This document shows, in pieces, positions 11,501-22,609 of a DNA stretch of 64,000 nucleotides; position 1 is the stretch's first letter, and every line of letters starts with the position of its first letter. The stretch is from NCBI RefSeq assembly GCF_003945595.2, contig NW_024104424.1, positions 62,001 to 126,000 on the forward strand, given 5' to 3'. Source of the stretch: Pipra filicauda. Taxonomy: Eukaryota > Chordata > Aves > Passeriformes > Pipridae. The position numbers and the translations under genes are program-made. Under the pieces are notes generated by a model. The model was given only the letters and a program-made list of their open reading frames with translations. It did no database searches and was not told where the DNA came from.

Positions 11501-13070
11501 TCAGGGATGCATTTATATCCCACTGGTATTTAAGGATTCAGCTCTGGGCTGTCCTGATTCAGAGCTGTGACCTTTCCTACCCCTCTCCAAACGTGTTTAG
11601 GTTGCCAGCTTGCCCCAAACACTGCTCGGGCCGGCCCCAGCCCCACACATCCATGCACAAACACTCCTCTGTGCCCGCTGGATTCCCAGCCAGGCCACCC
11701 TCCCTCTTTTCTGTATGTCAATGTGCTTAAAGCAAACCCAAATCCTTTCCTAAAGAACCTCCCCTGATGCAAACCAAGCTGCATCCCTGGTTGTTTTTTT
11801 TTCCTTGGTTTCAGATGCTACTTAAAAATTCACTCCATGACTGAGACAACTACTTTGTCCTGAGGAAGGAGGGACAAGCACAGGGAGTTGTACTTATTGA
11901 TGTAGCAGCAGAGATGATTGCAGTGACCTTCTCACTCTATCCCAACAAATACTCTTTTCCTGCCTGTTTTCCAGAGCATGAGAGAGAAGGCTGGTTAGGG
12001 ATTACCCATTAGGAAATCCAATGTCCTCATTAGATCTCTGTCTTGGCAGCAGCAGCAGCTCAGCATCCCTGTTGGTTATAAAAGAGAAATACAATATTGA
12101 CAGATGCTTCTGAACGTGTTTCATTCCAGGAATGCCCTTGTTTTAGTGTCAGTGATCTTTCCCGTACACCCTGTGGGCTCAGGAAGGTTTTAACATCCTT
12201 ATTTAACTCCCTTAACTTTCTTGAGAAAGTGGGGAGACAGGCACAGTGGAAAAGAAGGAATGTTGGAAATATCTAAGTGACTTTTAAGGGCCCAGCCCAG
12301 AGTGTGATTCAGAAGATATTCCAGAACAAACAAGGATCAGCTCACTCCCCTTTGGGGCTTCTGTCAGGGGGCTGCATCTTGTGGGCCTGTGGTGAACCTC
12401 TAATCCCATGGGGTGTTTATTGACTGTTGAGCTTGACTTTTAATCGCTCACTGTCGAGCTGATTCCTCCTGATCAGGACAGCCACAATTTAGAGACCTAT
12501 CACTCACAGTTTTATTTTACTGATTGATAAAGATGTAGCTGGTTTTGCCTGCTGATGAATTGACTCGAGACACACTCAAGTCATCTCCCCAGATCCAAAC
12601 CCCATCATCATTAGCACAAATGTAATGCAGCTATTAAGGTGTGAAGCTCTCCCTTGCATTTCTGTTTTGGCTGTCCAGCTAAAGTCTGTGCCAAATAGGA
12701 GCTGTGTTGTTTAAAGAACTTAGAAGCCCAAAGACACAGGTAGAGCCTTGTAGAATATTCAAAAGCAGTTGCTTAAATCAATGTGATTGTGGGGGGTTTT
12801 TCGTTTGAGATTTTTTTTTTTTTAAACCCCAAAATCACAACTCTGTGATTTAATTATAGTTACCTATCTACTGTGTCTCTGGAAAGGGACAAATGTGAGA
12901 AACCACATTTAATGCTGCCTGGTAAATGTACCCCCAGTACACCCACCTGGAAAGTTGTGGGTTTTGGTTTTTTCTTGTTCTGCATTCCCTGTTGTCATTT
13001 TTAAGAATGTTTGTTCTGTGGAAGTAGGGAACTTGGTATAAACACAGGTCTGTAAGCTTTCAGTTCAGTT
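8560..13070. other. AT-rich non-coding stretch
   Basis: No CR1 copy and no exon recognised. The near absence of recent repeats compared with the right half leaves room for conserved non-coding elements, which cannot be tested from one sequence. Confidence 0.45.
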
Positions 13071-13502
13071 CCAGAGGAGGACACCAAGATTATCAGAGGG
13101 ATGGAGCAGCTCTGCTGGGAGGAAAGGCTGAGAGAACTGGGATTGTTCAGCTTGGAGAAGACAAACTTCAGGGTGACCTAATTGTGGCCTTCAAGGACCT
13201 GAAGGGGCTACAAGAGAGATGGAGAGAGATTATTTACAAGGGCCTGGAGTGACAGGATAAGGGGGAATGGCTTTAAACAAGGTATAGATTGGATATTGGG
13301 AAGGAATTCTTGGCTGTGAGGGTGCTGAGGCCCTGGCACAGAGAAGCTGTGGCTGCCCCATCCTTGGAAGTGTCCAAGGTGTCCAGGTTGGATAGGGCTT
13401 GGAACAACCTGGGATAGTGGCAGGTGACTCTGCCCATGGCAGGGGGTTGGAATTAATGATCTTTAAGGTCCCTTCCACCTCCAATCATTCTATGAATCTA
13501 TG
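13071..13502 (+). mobile_element. CR1 LINE 3' end
   Basis: Begins CCAGAGGAGGACACCAAGAT and ends with the CR1 tail TTCTATGAATCTATGG. It has the same 5' truncation region and subfamily as the minus copy at 19661-20092. Confidence 0.93.
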
Positions 13503-13849
13503 GAAATGATAAAGCCAAAGAGAGGGGCTGTTGCTCCTTGTTGCAGCCAGCACCGAATTCCCCTTTCTTCAAAGAAAACAGCATCTTTTGAGAAGGCAAA
13601 ACCTTAAATATCCAGAGAAAGAAAACCGGGTTGCCTAGCAAGTAAACAGCAAGAAACACTGCTACCAGAGCTGCCTCAAACTTAGTCACCCTTCTGCAGG
13701 TCAGCACCTTTGTGGTTTCCTCACTGCCAGCGCAGTAGTTTTTCACGGGCTACCAGCTCTAAATGAGAATGGAGGCTTTCCATCTGAAGGAATGATGTCT
13801 TTAGCAGTTAATCTCTCTAATCACGAGGTTTCCTAACTGCTTATCTAGC

Positions 13850-14160
13850 GTTTTGTTATGCAGCAGGGATTTACCCCGCTCCATTCAATCAGGTCGCACG
13901 TCAGATTAATGCCCTGCTCCCAACGCAGGGGTCGGGGTTGGGTCCCCCCCACTCCCGGCCAGGGCAGAGGGCTGCGGAGAACATCTGCATCCTGCAAATC
14001 CTTCCAGCGGATTTCACACCCCGAGGTGTTGACCGGGCTGCCGTTTATTCCTAACAAACATCGTGAATCTGCGTCTCCGCCAGAACAACAAAATTAAGAG
14101 GTTCTACCGCTTTAGAGGAGAGACAAAAAGCACAGGGAGCGAGTTTCACGTGCTTTTCAC
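13850..14160. promoter_or_regulatory. Short CpG cluster in AT-rich DNA
   Basis: About 15 CpGs occur in roughly 300 bases (GGTCGCACGTC, GGGGTCGGGG, GACCGGGCTGCCG, CGTCTCCGCC) within a region that is otherwise nearly CpG-free. Both strands have an open frame across it, but neither looks like a known protein. It may be an unmethylated enhancer or a remnant promoter. Confidence 0.2.
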
Positions 14161-16540
14161 AGAGGCTCCTCTTGTCAAAAGGATGTCACCACACTAAGTC
14201 CCCCGACATGGCAGCTTTCTGTACCACACACTTGTTTTCTGCTTCCCTTTCTGAATGAATAGAAAACTACCTCTCTTTAAAAAATTAAACCCCAGATCCA
14301 TGATTGATTAAATAATCTTCCTGTGCTGATTAAATCAGTGTGAGCATCTCTAGGGGAGGCTCTGAGGCTTTTCCAGCATGCTGTCACTGCCCCTACTTTT
14401 CCCAAATGATTACCTACCTTTCTCCATACAAAAATGTCACCCCAGACTGAGCCCCACAAGGTGATCTTTGCTCCCCACTGGACCCCAAAGTTACCTCCTC
14501 ACTTCAGTGCATATCTGGAGCTCAGCAACTGTAATCCATCCAGAAGGCCCAGTAGGATAAAGCCAAATACAAAGCTTTATCTGACTATTTAATTAAAGAC
14601 AGCAAACTTGTCCAACTATTGATGGCTAAATTATCTCTCCCAGTTTCTGTTCTTAGCATGCAAAGTGCCCACACCTCCACACCCCTGCACAGAGTTTGAC
14701 TGACACCCCAGAGCCACCACACTGGTATTTCAAGGGTCAAGACTTGCTCAGGTATGAAGAAAAATTCCCTGGAAGATGCTCGCTGACAGCAGCACTTGGT
14801 GACAGCTGACATTATCAAAATAAAATCACTTTAAATAAATCCCTAACGAGCGTGACCTATTTGCCACTTAATTATCTACAGGCTAAATTCAGTAAATATG
14901 CCCTTTTGTTCTGTGTTCTTTCTATTGATTTTAATGAGAGCTACTGCTAAGAAAGAGAAGTCCAACAGGAGGACTACATTAATTATTTAGATTGCTTTCA
15001 GCTTTATCTCTGTGGGGAGTTACCAGTGGATCACTAATAGATCCACCTCACATGCATGATTTTTTTAAATAAAGCTGGAAGAACATGCCCACAGTGGTTT
15101 ATCTCTGTAGGAAATGCCACAGTGAAAGGGAATATTCCCAACAGCACTTCGGGGTATTTCCCTGACCTGGAGTCAAAGGCAGTGAGGCTGGAGGGGCTTT
15201 TGCTCCTGGCTTTGATATGGACATGGACCAGTGTTTAGAAGGGACACTGGGTGAGGATGAGCCACTGCAGGACACACCAGCACCAAAGGTGGAGGCAATT
15301 CCTCATTTAATGCATCTAAACTAGGTACATCATGCAGGGGCAGCAGCTGGGCTTGTTTGTTCCTGCTTTTGACTCTCTTTTGCTGCAGAGACACACAACC
15401 AGTGCCAGTGCCTGTCAAACCTTGAGAAACTCCAACTCCTGCAAACTCACCCTTAATATTTAAATGCAGATTTCAGGCAGGTGAACAATTAAGTCTGAAA
15501 AGTGACATATAAATTGTTCCTGTGTTGTGTTGTCTGCTTGGATCATGTGCAGCCGTTCTGTGAAAGAATTTGAAGATGAAGTAGCTGACAACACATCCCA
15601 AAATTTAAATAATGCAGGGACTGTAAGAGAGATTCTGCAAACCTGTGACATGGATCTGCTGGTTTGAAGCATCAAGCAACTCTTGGCTGGAGCTGTGACG
15701 AGCATAGTTATGCTCATAAAATCAAACATGACTTTTCAGCCTAATCCACAGTTATGAAATTATTTATATCAGAGCATTGCCCAGTCTTAATTCAGCCAAG
15801 GTGAGTGTGTGAAGTGACTTGCCATGAAAAATGCTGTCTACATTTAGCTGAAGTTACCAATTTCCCCAAAGTTTCCAGGAGAATCTGCATGTCATTTGCA
15901 ATGGATTAACTATTATTTGGCAGGCTATTTGTGCAGGGAATTGCTGACATTTTGAAAAGAGCTGTTTGATGATTTAACACAGCCTTAAAACGTGACCTTT
16001 GATTTATACAAAAATGCATATAAAGTGGGTAAAATGAGGTGCTGAACTCACTGCATCAGTCTTGTCTGGGAGCTGGGCATCCTTTCTCCTCCTGCTTTCC
16101 TCACTTCCCAAGTTCTCTGCAGGAAGATTTGGGTGGATTTCTCAGGTACAGACCTGAGCCTCATCCATCCTGCAGTGCTGTTTCAAGATATTAATAAACA
16201 ACGATGCTGATCCAGTGCCAAAGCAGCAGCAAGATGTGTCATTCTTAATAGATGATCAATGTTTCTTCAACTTAGGCAGTGTTGGGGTTTACTTTAATAA
16301 ATGACTGCACTTCTACATCCTGTGATCCTGTGAAATCTCTGCTCCTGGTGAAACATCTCCCTGAGTTTCCCCAGGGAACTGCCTTACACCTCCCTATATT
16401 CCACTGCTTCTTGTTGTGATCTTTGAAAGAATATAGAAGATTAATGTATCAACAGCAGCTTGGGAGTTAAAGGTTGTTATGGGCATTTTCCCTTCAAATC
16501 TGACCTTCTAGGATTATTGGAAAGACCACAATAATTGGAT

Positions 16541-16576
16541 ACATACATACATACATACATATATATATATATATAT
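16541..16576 (+). repeat. Compound (ACAT)n(AT)n microsatellite
   Basis: Five ACAT units are followed by eight AT units. Confidence 0.95.
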
Positions 16577-16768
16577 GTTTAGGCAGGATCTTTTCTGCTC
16601 TTTCTGGATATATTGCAATGCTATACAGGGAGGCCAGAAAATTGGACTGGAAGGAGTCATGAGAGGTCACTTAGTTCCCCTGCACCAAAGCAGAGCTGCA
16701 GATATCCACGTACTCCTGACAGATGTTGATATTTAATTCCTCCAGTCAAAGAGAATCCTAAAAGTCTT

Positions 16769-16786
16769 GGGGGGGGGGGGGGGGGG
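16769..16786 (+). repeat. G18 homopolymer
   Basis: Eighteen consecutive G are followed by TGT and six C. Possible G-quadruplex; length error in the assembly is also likely. Confidence 0.9.
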
Positions 16787-18173
16787 TGTCCCCCCTTCTG
16801 GACAAGAAATGGGAATATTAGTGGTTCCTAAGGGTTTTCCTTAGGATATCAAAACAAGAAATAAATCGTAACTTTTTTGGATGCTGGAGCAGAGGAAGGA
16901 GAAGAAATGGGATATTTGGGTCAGAAATGTAATCCCATAAACTAAGGAAAGCCCATGGGAAGAGAGGAAGAAAACATCAACCTCTATCTGCAATATGTGG
17001 AGACAACTCTCTCCACTCTCCAAAAAAAGTCATTTCTGCCTTAATTTTGGTTGCAAAACATATCACAGCAAGGCAAGACAGCCTTTGAACTGTTGCAAGC
17101 CACAATTTTGGTTTTACAAGCCAAAAATTTTTCACCTTTACTCAGATCCTGCCCATCCCACCTCTAACTCCATATTCCAAACTGATCTTTGAGGTCTTTG
17201 CTGGAGAGCAGCTGAAGAAATTAAGTCTGGAGTGTTATGGGAGAAACAAAAGGGGAGGGTTCAAAGGAATTTTCTCAACTAATATAAAAGGTGACAGAAA
17301 ATTTGATTTTGCACCTCAACAAACGACCCAAGAAGGCCCTAAAACAGCCAAGGGGGCCTTGTGGGTTTGTGCAGCTATATAAAAGTCTCAAAGGTAATAA
17401 TTCTTGGTAGGTGTGTGACTTCCCAGCAACACTCAGTGCCCGAAAAACTGGTCTCCAAATTCCATGGAAGAGAGATCCCCCCTGAGAGTTTCTGTCTTTG
17501 TTTGGCTAAATCAGAAGGACTGTGATTGATCACAGCCTCTGAGAAATGCAGCACTTTGAACCTTCAGGCTGCTCCACCTCAGATAGAAGCATGAATTTAC
17601 AGCTTTTCACTAGGAAAGGTATGCATTAAAAAAACCCCAAACCATGTTTCTCACAGAGAATTAAAATGTGGTTGTCTCTCATATCAGGTTTTCAAGCACT
17701 CATCATTTATTACATCCTTTAAATTGAACTGTTCAGGTTTTATAGGAGTGTAAGGCTACCAAAGGCTTAGCTGATCAGGTCACATTATGCTAAACATTGC
17801 TCAGGAGTGAAATATGGAGCCAAAGTGAGCAGATGACACTTCCCATCCACTTAAAATAGAAAGTGCAAGTGAAAGCAGAGAGAAATCTCTTCCCACTAAT
17901 TGTAAATTACACATAGTGACCCACCCCAGAGGTGTGAAGCAGTTTGATCAAGGTCACATCAGACGCTGCTGGCCAAGAACCAAAGAATAGCAAAGTCTCA
18001 TAGGATTTCCAAACTCCTTTGTCTTCTTATTTAAATCCTTAAATAATAAGGGCAAAGGCATAACTAACATACCCAAAATGATAGTTAAATGATAGGGTTA
18101 AAGTCTGTATGGTAGAGGTTTTATGTCACACAGACAGGCCTACTTTTCTCTAATTTTGGTTAAGATAAGAAAG

Positions 18174-18205
18174 AATTGTCTTTATTTAAAAAAATAAAGA
18201 CAATT
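18174..18205. repeat. Perfect hairpin, 14-bp arms
   Basis: AATTGTCTTTATTT, a loop of AAAA, then its exact reverse complement. The run of T and A resembles a small inverted-repeat footprint; no neighbouring gene. Confidence 0.85.
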
Positions 18206-19660
18206 AGAGACACCTTCTAAATTATTTTTTCCTTCATTTTTAAGGTGATTTAAGCAAAGCAGATGCACTGACTTGTGTTAAGGGGCACAAAACCTTTTGC
18301 TTCATACAGAGGAAAAGGCAAAGCAGTGTAAAATCTTACATGGCAGAGATGATGTAAAATGCATTTGTTTAGCCTCAAAGACCCATGTGAAAAATATGGA
18401 TTTTTCCATCCAGTGGAAAAATTCAGTGTTCCTAGTTCTGGCTTGAGCACAAACTCTGCCTGCTGGAGGCTCCAGAACAGCCCAGAGGCCCTGCAGAGAG
18501 GCTGCTCTGCAATGTGTGCCTTTTCCCAGGAAAGCTCCCCTTTGGTTCTGCTCATCCCTCAGTTCTGACGTGGGAATCAGTGGCTTTTGTGCTGCCCCCT
18601 GGGAGGGACAGACCCAGGTTTGCTCCATGGGGATCCATGGCTGGGCAAGCTCTAACCATCACATCTTTTAAAACTGGGAAGATCCCAGCTGACAATCTTC
18701 CCACTTGCAGGGATCTGAGGACTGCAGAAAGTCAATTACTTTCCTCAAACTGGTTTTCCTCCCTGTTTCCAGCATCATTCCCCTTCCCTGTCTTCCTCAT
18801 GGCTTTATATCTGTGATCAATAGCATGGTTAGGAGCAGCATTTCATCTCATAAAACATGGAGAGTTCCTTTTTTGCCAGGAAATTGCACATACGGTACAT
18901 GACACAACCAAAAGATTCATCAGCCCCTGCTCTGCCTGTAGCTAGGGAAAGAAAAATCTTCCTAAAAGTAACAAAACAGGGAGGGAGCTCAGGATCTGGC
19001 CTTGGGAGAAGCCACTGAAATCCTGGGGAAAGATGGGTTTGAACATCATGCTCACTAATTTTTGGTTTCTGACCATAAATCTTAAGAAACTGTGTATTAG
19101 AGGGAGAAAACTGCATCAAAAACCACTGTGAAAGTCACATACAGAGCTGCCAAATTAGATGTCATGCCAACATATGTTATTTGGGGTGATTACTGTGCAG
19201 TGTCCTACTATTCTGTCATGGAGAAAATAATCCAGAGGTGATGCTGATGACAAAGCTTCCAGCAACACCTGCAGCTCCTGGGGCAGCAGTGGCAGAAGGG
19301 CTCTGCTCACACACTGCCCACCTCCCACTCTCAAGGAGGTACTCCCAGGACCTCCTGGAGATGCACATCAGGATTTCCCACTCTAGAAACTCCAGAACAC
19401 CCAGGGTGATGGGAACATCCCTGAGACAGAGTGCCCAGGAAGGGCCAGTGCTGCCACACTGCTGCACAGCCAGGTTGTGCCACATGTTCTTCAGTGGGGC
19501 TTGGACACACACTGATGGAAAAACCACGGCCTGGCTCTGGAAAGAGGGTCCTGGAGTGAAGATGTGTGATGTGAACACGGACACTGGCCATGAACATGCC
19601 AGTGCAGGGGCACTCGTGGTACAACAACCGCAGTGATGAGAGCTGACACTTCATTTCATC

Positions 19661-20092
19661 ATGGAAACATAGAATGGTTTGGGTTGGAAGGGACCTTAAA
19701 GATCATCTCATTCCTACTCAACCTTTCACTAGACCAAAGTGCTCAGAGCTCCATCCAACCTGGCCTTGGACATTTCTAGGGATGGGGCAGCCACAGCTTC
19801 TCTGGGCAGCTTGTGCCAGGGCCTCCCCACTCTCACAGCCAAGAATTTCTTCCTAATATCCACTCTAAATCTACTCTCATTTTGAAGCCATTCCCCCTTA
19901 TCCTGTCACTCCAGGACCTTCTAAATAGTCTCTCTCCACCTTCCTTGCAGGCTCCCTTCAGGTCCTGGAAGGCCACAATTAGGTCACCCCAAAGCTTTTC
20001 GTCTCCAGGCTGAACAATCCCAGTTCTCCCATCCTTTCCTCCCAGCAGAGCTGCTCCATCCCTCTGATCATCTTGGTGCCTCCTCTGGACTT
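19661..20092 (-). mobile_element. CR1 LINE 3' end
   Basis: Starts at the CR1 tail (ATAGAATGGTTTGGGTTGG) and runs to CTCCTCTGGAC, nearly the same span as the + copy at 13071-13502. Confidence 0.93.
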
Positions 20093-20560
20093 TTCTTTTA
20101 AAATAATAATTAAAATATTTTTAAAAATCGTCAGAAAAAGAGATTTTAAGGCAACTTTTCTTATTTACAGATGTAGCAGTAGTTAAAAGAACTTGACTAT
20201 TCCCAGCTAAAAGGCTTTACACTACAGCATATTACTGACATTTATCTGGCTATAAACAAACACCCACTGAAGAGCAGCACGTTATCATTAATTAAACAAC
20301 AACAGTTGGGTGGAGGAGAGAGGAGGAGGAGGAAATAATAGTCATTTAGTTTAACTGGAAAAACGTGCAGAGACTTGTAATGCAGCTACAAATCCAGTGA
20401 GTCAAAAATACAAACCTCTAAAGTTAATGTTCCAAGCACAGGCAACAGCAGCATCCCAGGGCTCAGAGCTCATGGATCAGCCTCCTTTTGTTAGTGGGAC
20501 CAGGCAGAGATTTGTTGTATGTGTGATTTTAAGAGAAGGCAAAATGGATGTATTATCATC

Positions 20561-20634
20561 ATAGAATCATAAGATGGTTTGGGTTGGAAGGGACCTTAAA
20601 ACTCATCCAGTGCAATCACCTGGGTGCCTGCAAT
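20561..20634 (-). mobile_element. CR1 fragment
   Basis: ATAGAATCATAAGATGGTTTG followed by the GGGACCTTAAAACTCATCC block. CR1 similarity fades after about 75 bases. Confidence 0.75.
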
Positions 20635-21998
20635 GTTGGTTTTCCTGCCAGGGCCCCTTCCCATCAGGATTTGATCTGGCATCACCAGAGATGTCATTCC
20701 AGGCTTGAGGGATGCTCTCTTTCTTCCAGCTCTGAAGTAGAATGGTAAAAGCAGCCAGGAATACAAATATTTGTGGGAAGCAAAAAACCACTCCTACCCC
20801 GCATTTATTCCGAGCTCATCTCTGCCCTTCTTTTTAATAACACATTGAAGATACATTATATAGCAATTTACTAATAACTCTTCATTTCTTAAGTGGACAA
20901 GTATCATTTATCAGCCTTTTGTAGGGCAACAAATAAGGGGAGAGGCTAAATATGGCCCAATGCTGGCAAATCCACGAGGGCTGCCCTGCCCTGGGTTATG
21001 TCCAACTGTACCAACAGGACAACTGTACCTGAGACAAGATGACTTGTCACACACCTCATCTCTTTTTGGTTTTTTTTGACTCTGCCTCCAGATCAGGCAG
21101 CCAGAGTGTGCAGATGGGAAAGCAGAGGCTGGCACATTGTGCCCATGGCCAGCTCTGCACCTCCCACTCCAAACACAGAGCTCCACGAAGCGCTCAGAGC
21201 ATCCCGGGGGATTTGGGCTGCAGGGAAACCTGGAGGACTCTGGTTCTTCTTACCACCCAAAGCAAGGCCAGCTCTGGGATCACACCAGACTGCTCCAAGC
21301 TCTGCTCAGCTGGGTCTTGGAATCCTCTCCAAGGGTGGAGGTTGCAGTCTTGAGTTGGCTCCGCTGCTGGAACTTAAAGAGGTTTTCAGCACAGATTCCC
21401 AATGAATCAATCCCACCTTTAAAGGCGAAAAAACATTAACTGGGAAGCAGGAATTAGGTGACAAGAAACCCAGATCATAACCCTACCCTTGCCAGACCCC
21501 CATGCATCAGAACAGGTGTTATGGGGTTTGGGAGCCTCAGATCCTCCCCGTGGAACAGATGAATGTTCATCTAAAGTGCCTGGTTGTCATTCAGTCATTC
21601 AGGTGCGTAAGAAGCTTTTAGATTTCCAAATGAAAGGTTGCCGGAGATGAGAGGGAAGATGTTCCTCCTGTGATAATTAAGGAGAAAAATTGTCCCTGAG
21701 CATTGCTATGCTGAGAGTGCCCTGCTAGGCTGCAGCCGGGGGGGGGATCCCTTTGTGGATTCGTGGGAAACTTGCATTTCAGCACTTTTTCCAAAACCCG
21801 TCAGCTCAATCAATTTTAATCCATTTTCTATCTTCCCCCAGGGTGAACAGAGGAGGAAAATACAGATAAAGAGAAGAACTGTAAGCAATATCTGCAGATG
21901 ACATCTTGGAGCAGTGTCTGATAACCTCCCCCTGGCTGTCTTTGAGGCAAAGGCTGTAACAAATTGTTGCTGGGCAGAAGGCAAATGTCAAGTGCTCG

Positions 21999-22302
21999 GA
22001 ATCGCAGAGTAGTTTGGGTTGGAAGGGACATTAAAAATCATCTTGCTCCACCCCTGCCATGGACAGGGACACCTTCCACTAGCCCAGGTTGCTCCAACCT
22101 GGCCTTGGACACTTCAGGGATGGGGCAGCCACAGCTTCTCTGGGCAACCTGTGCCAGGGCCTCCCCACCCTCACAGCCAGGAATTCCTTCCCAATATCCC
22201 ATCCAACCCTGCCCTCTGGCAGTGGAAAGCCAATCCCCCTTGTCCTGTCCCTCCAGGCCTTGTAAATATTCTCCATCTTTCTTGTAGGCTCCCTTCAGGT
22301 AC
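21999..22302 (-). mobile_element. CR1 LINE 3' end
   Basis: GAATCGCAGAGTAGTTTGGG through CCACAGCTTCTCTGGGCAAC to CTCCCTTCAGGTAC. Confidence 0.92.
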
Positions 22303-22569
22303 CAAAAAATTCACAGCAAATATACACCCCAAAATGCTCCAGGATTCATTGCAAGTGTGTATTTCTCCCTCATAGTGCCACATTTTGAAGTCCCCAGATC
22401 TTATCTTTAACAAAAATTGAATGGAGTCATATTTATAAGATAAAATATATTCATTTATGTGTAACTCCTTTGTCCTTATTCTTTTTCTGTCAATGGGCCA
22501 GAAAGAGTCATTACACACTCAATTACCTAAAAGACTCTATCAAAACTCAAGTGCTCAGCCAGGTAAGGA

Positions 22570-22608
22570 AGAGAACTCCTTTTAAGAGAACTCCTTTTAA
22601 GAGAACTT
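22570..22608 (+). repeat. Short tandem repeat, 16-bp unit
   Basis: AGAGAACTCCTTTTAA occurs twice, followed by a partial third unit. Confidence 0.9.
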
Positions 22609-22609
22609 T

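Larger units (their letters stand above)
14161..19660. other. AT-rich non-coding stretch
   Basis: Contains the ACAT/AT microsatellite, the G18 run and the 14-bp hairpin. No exon recognised. Confidence 0.45.
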
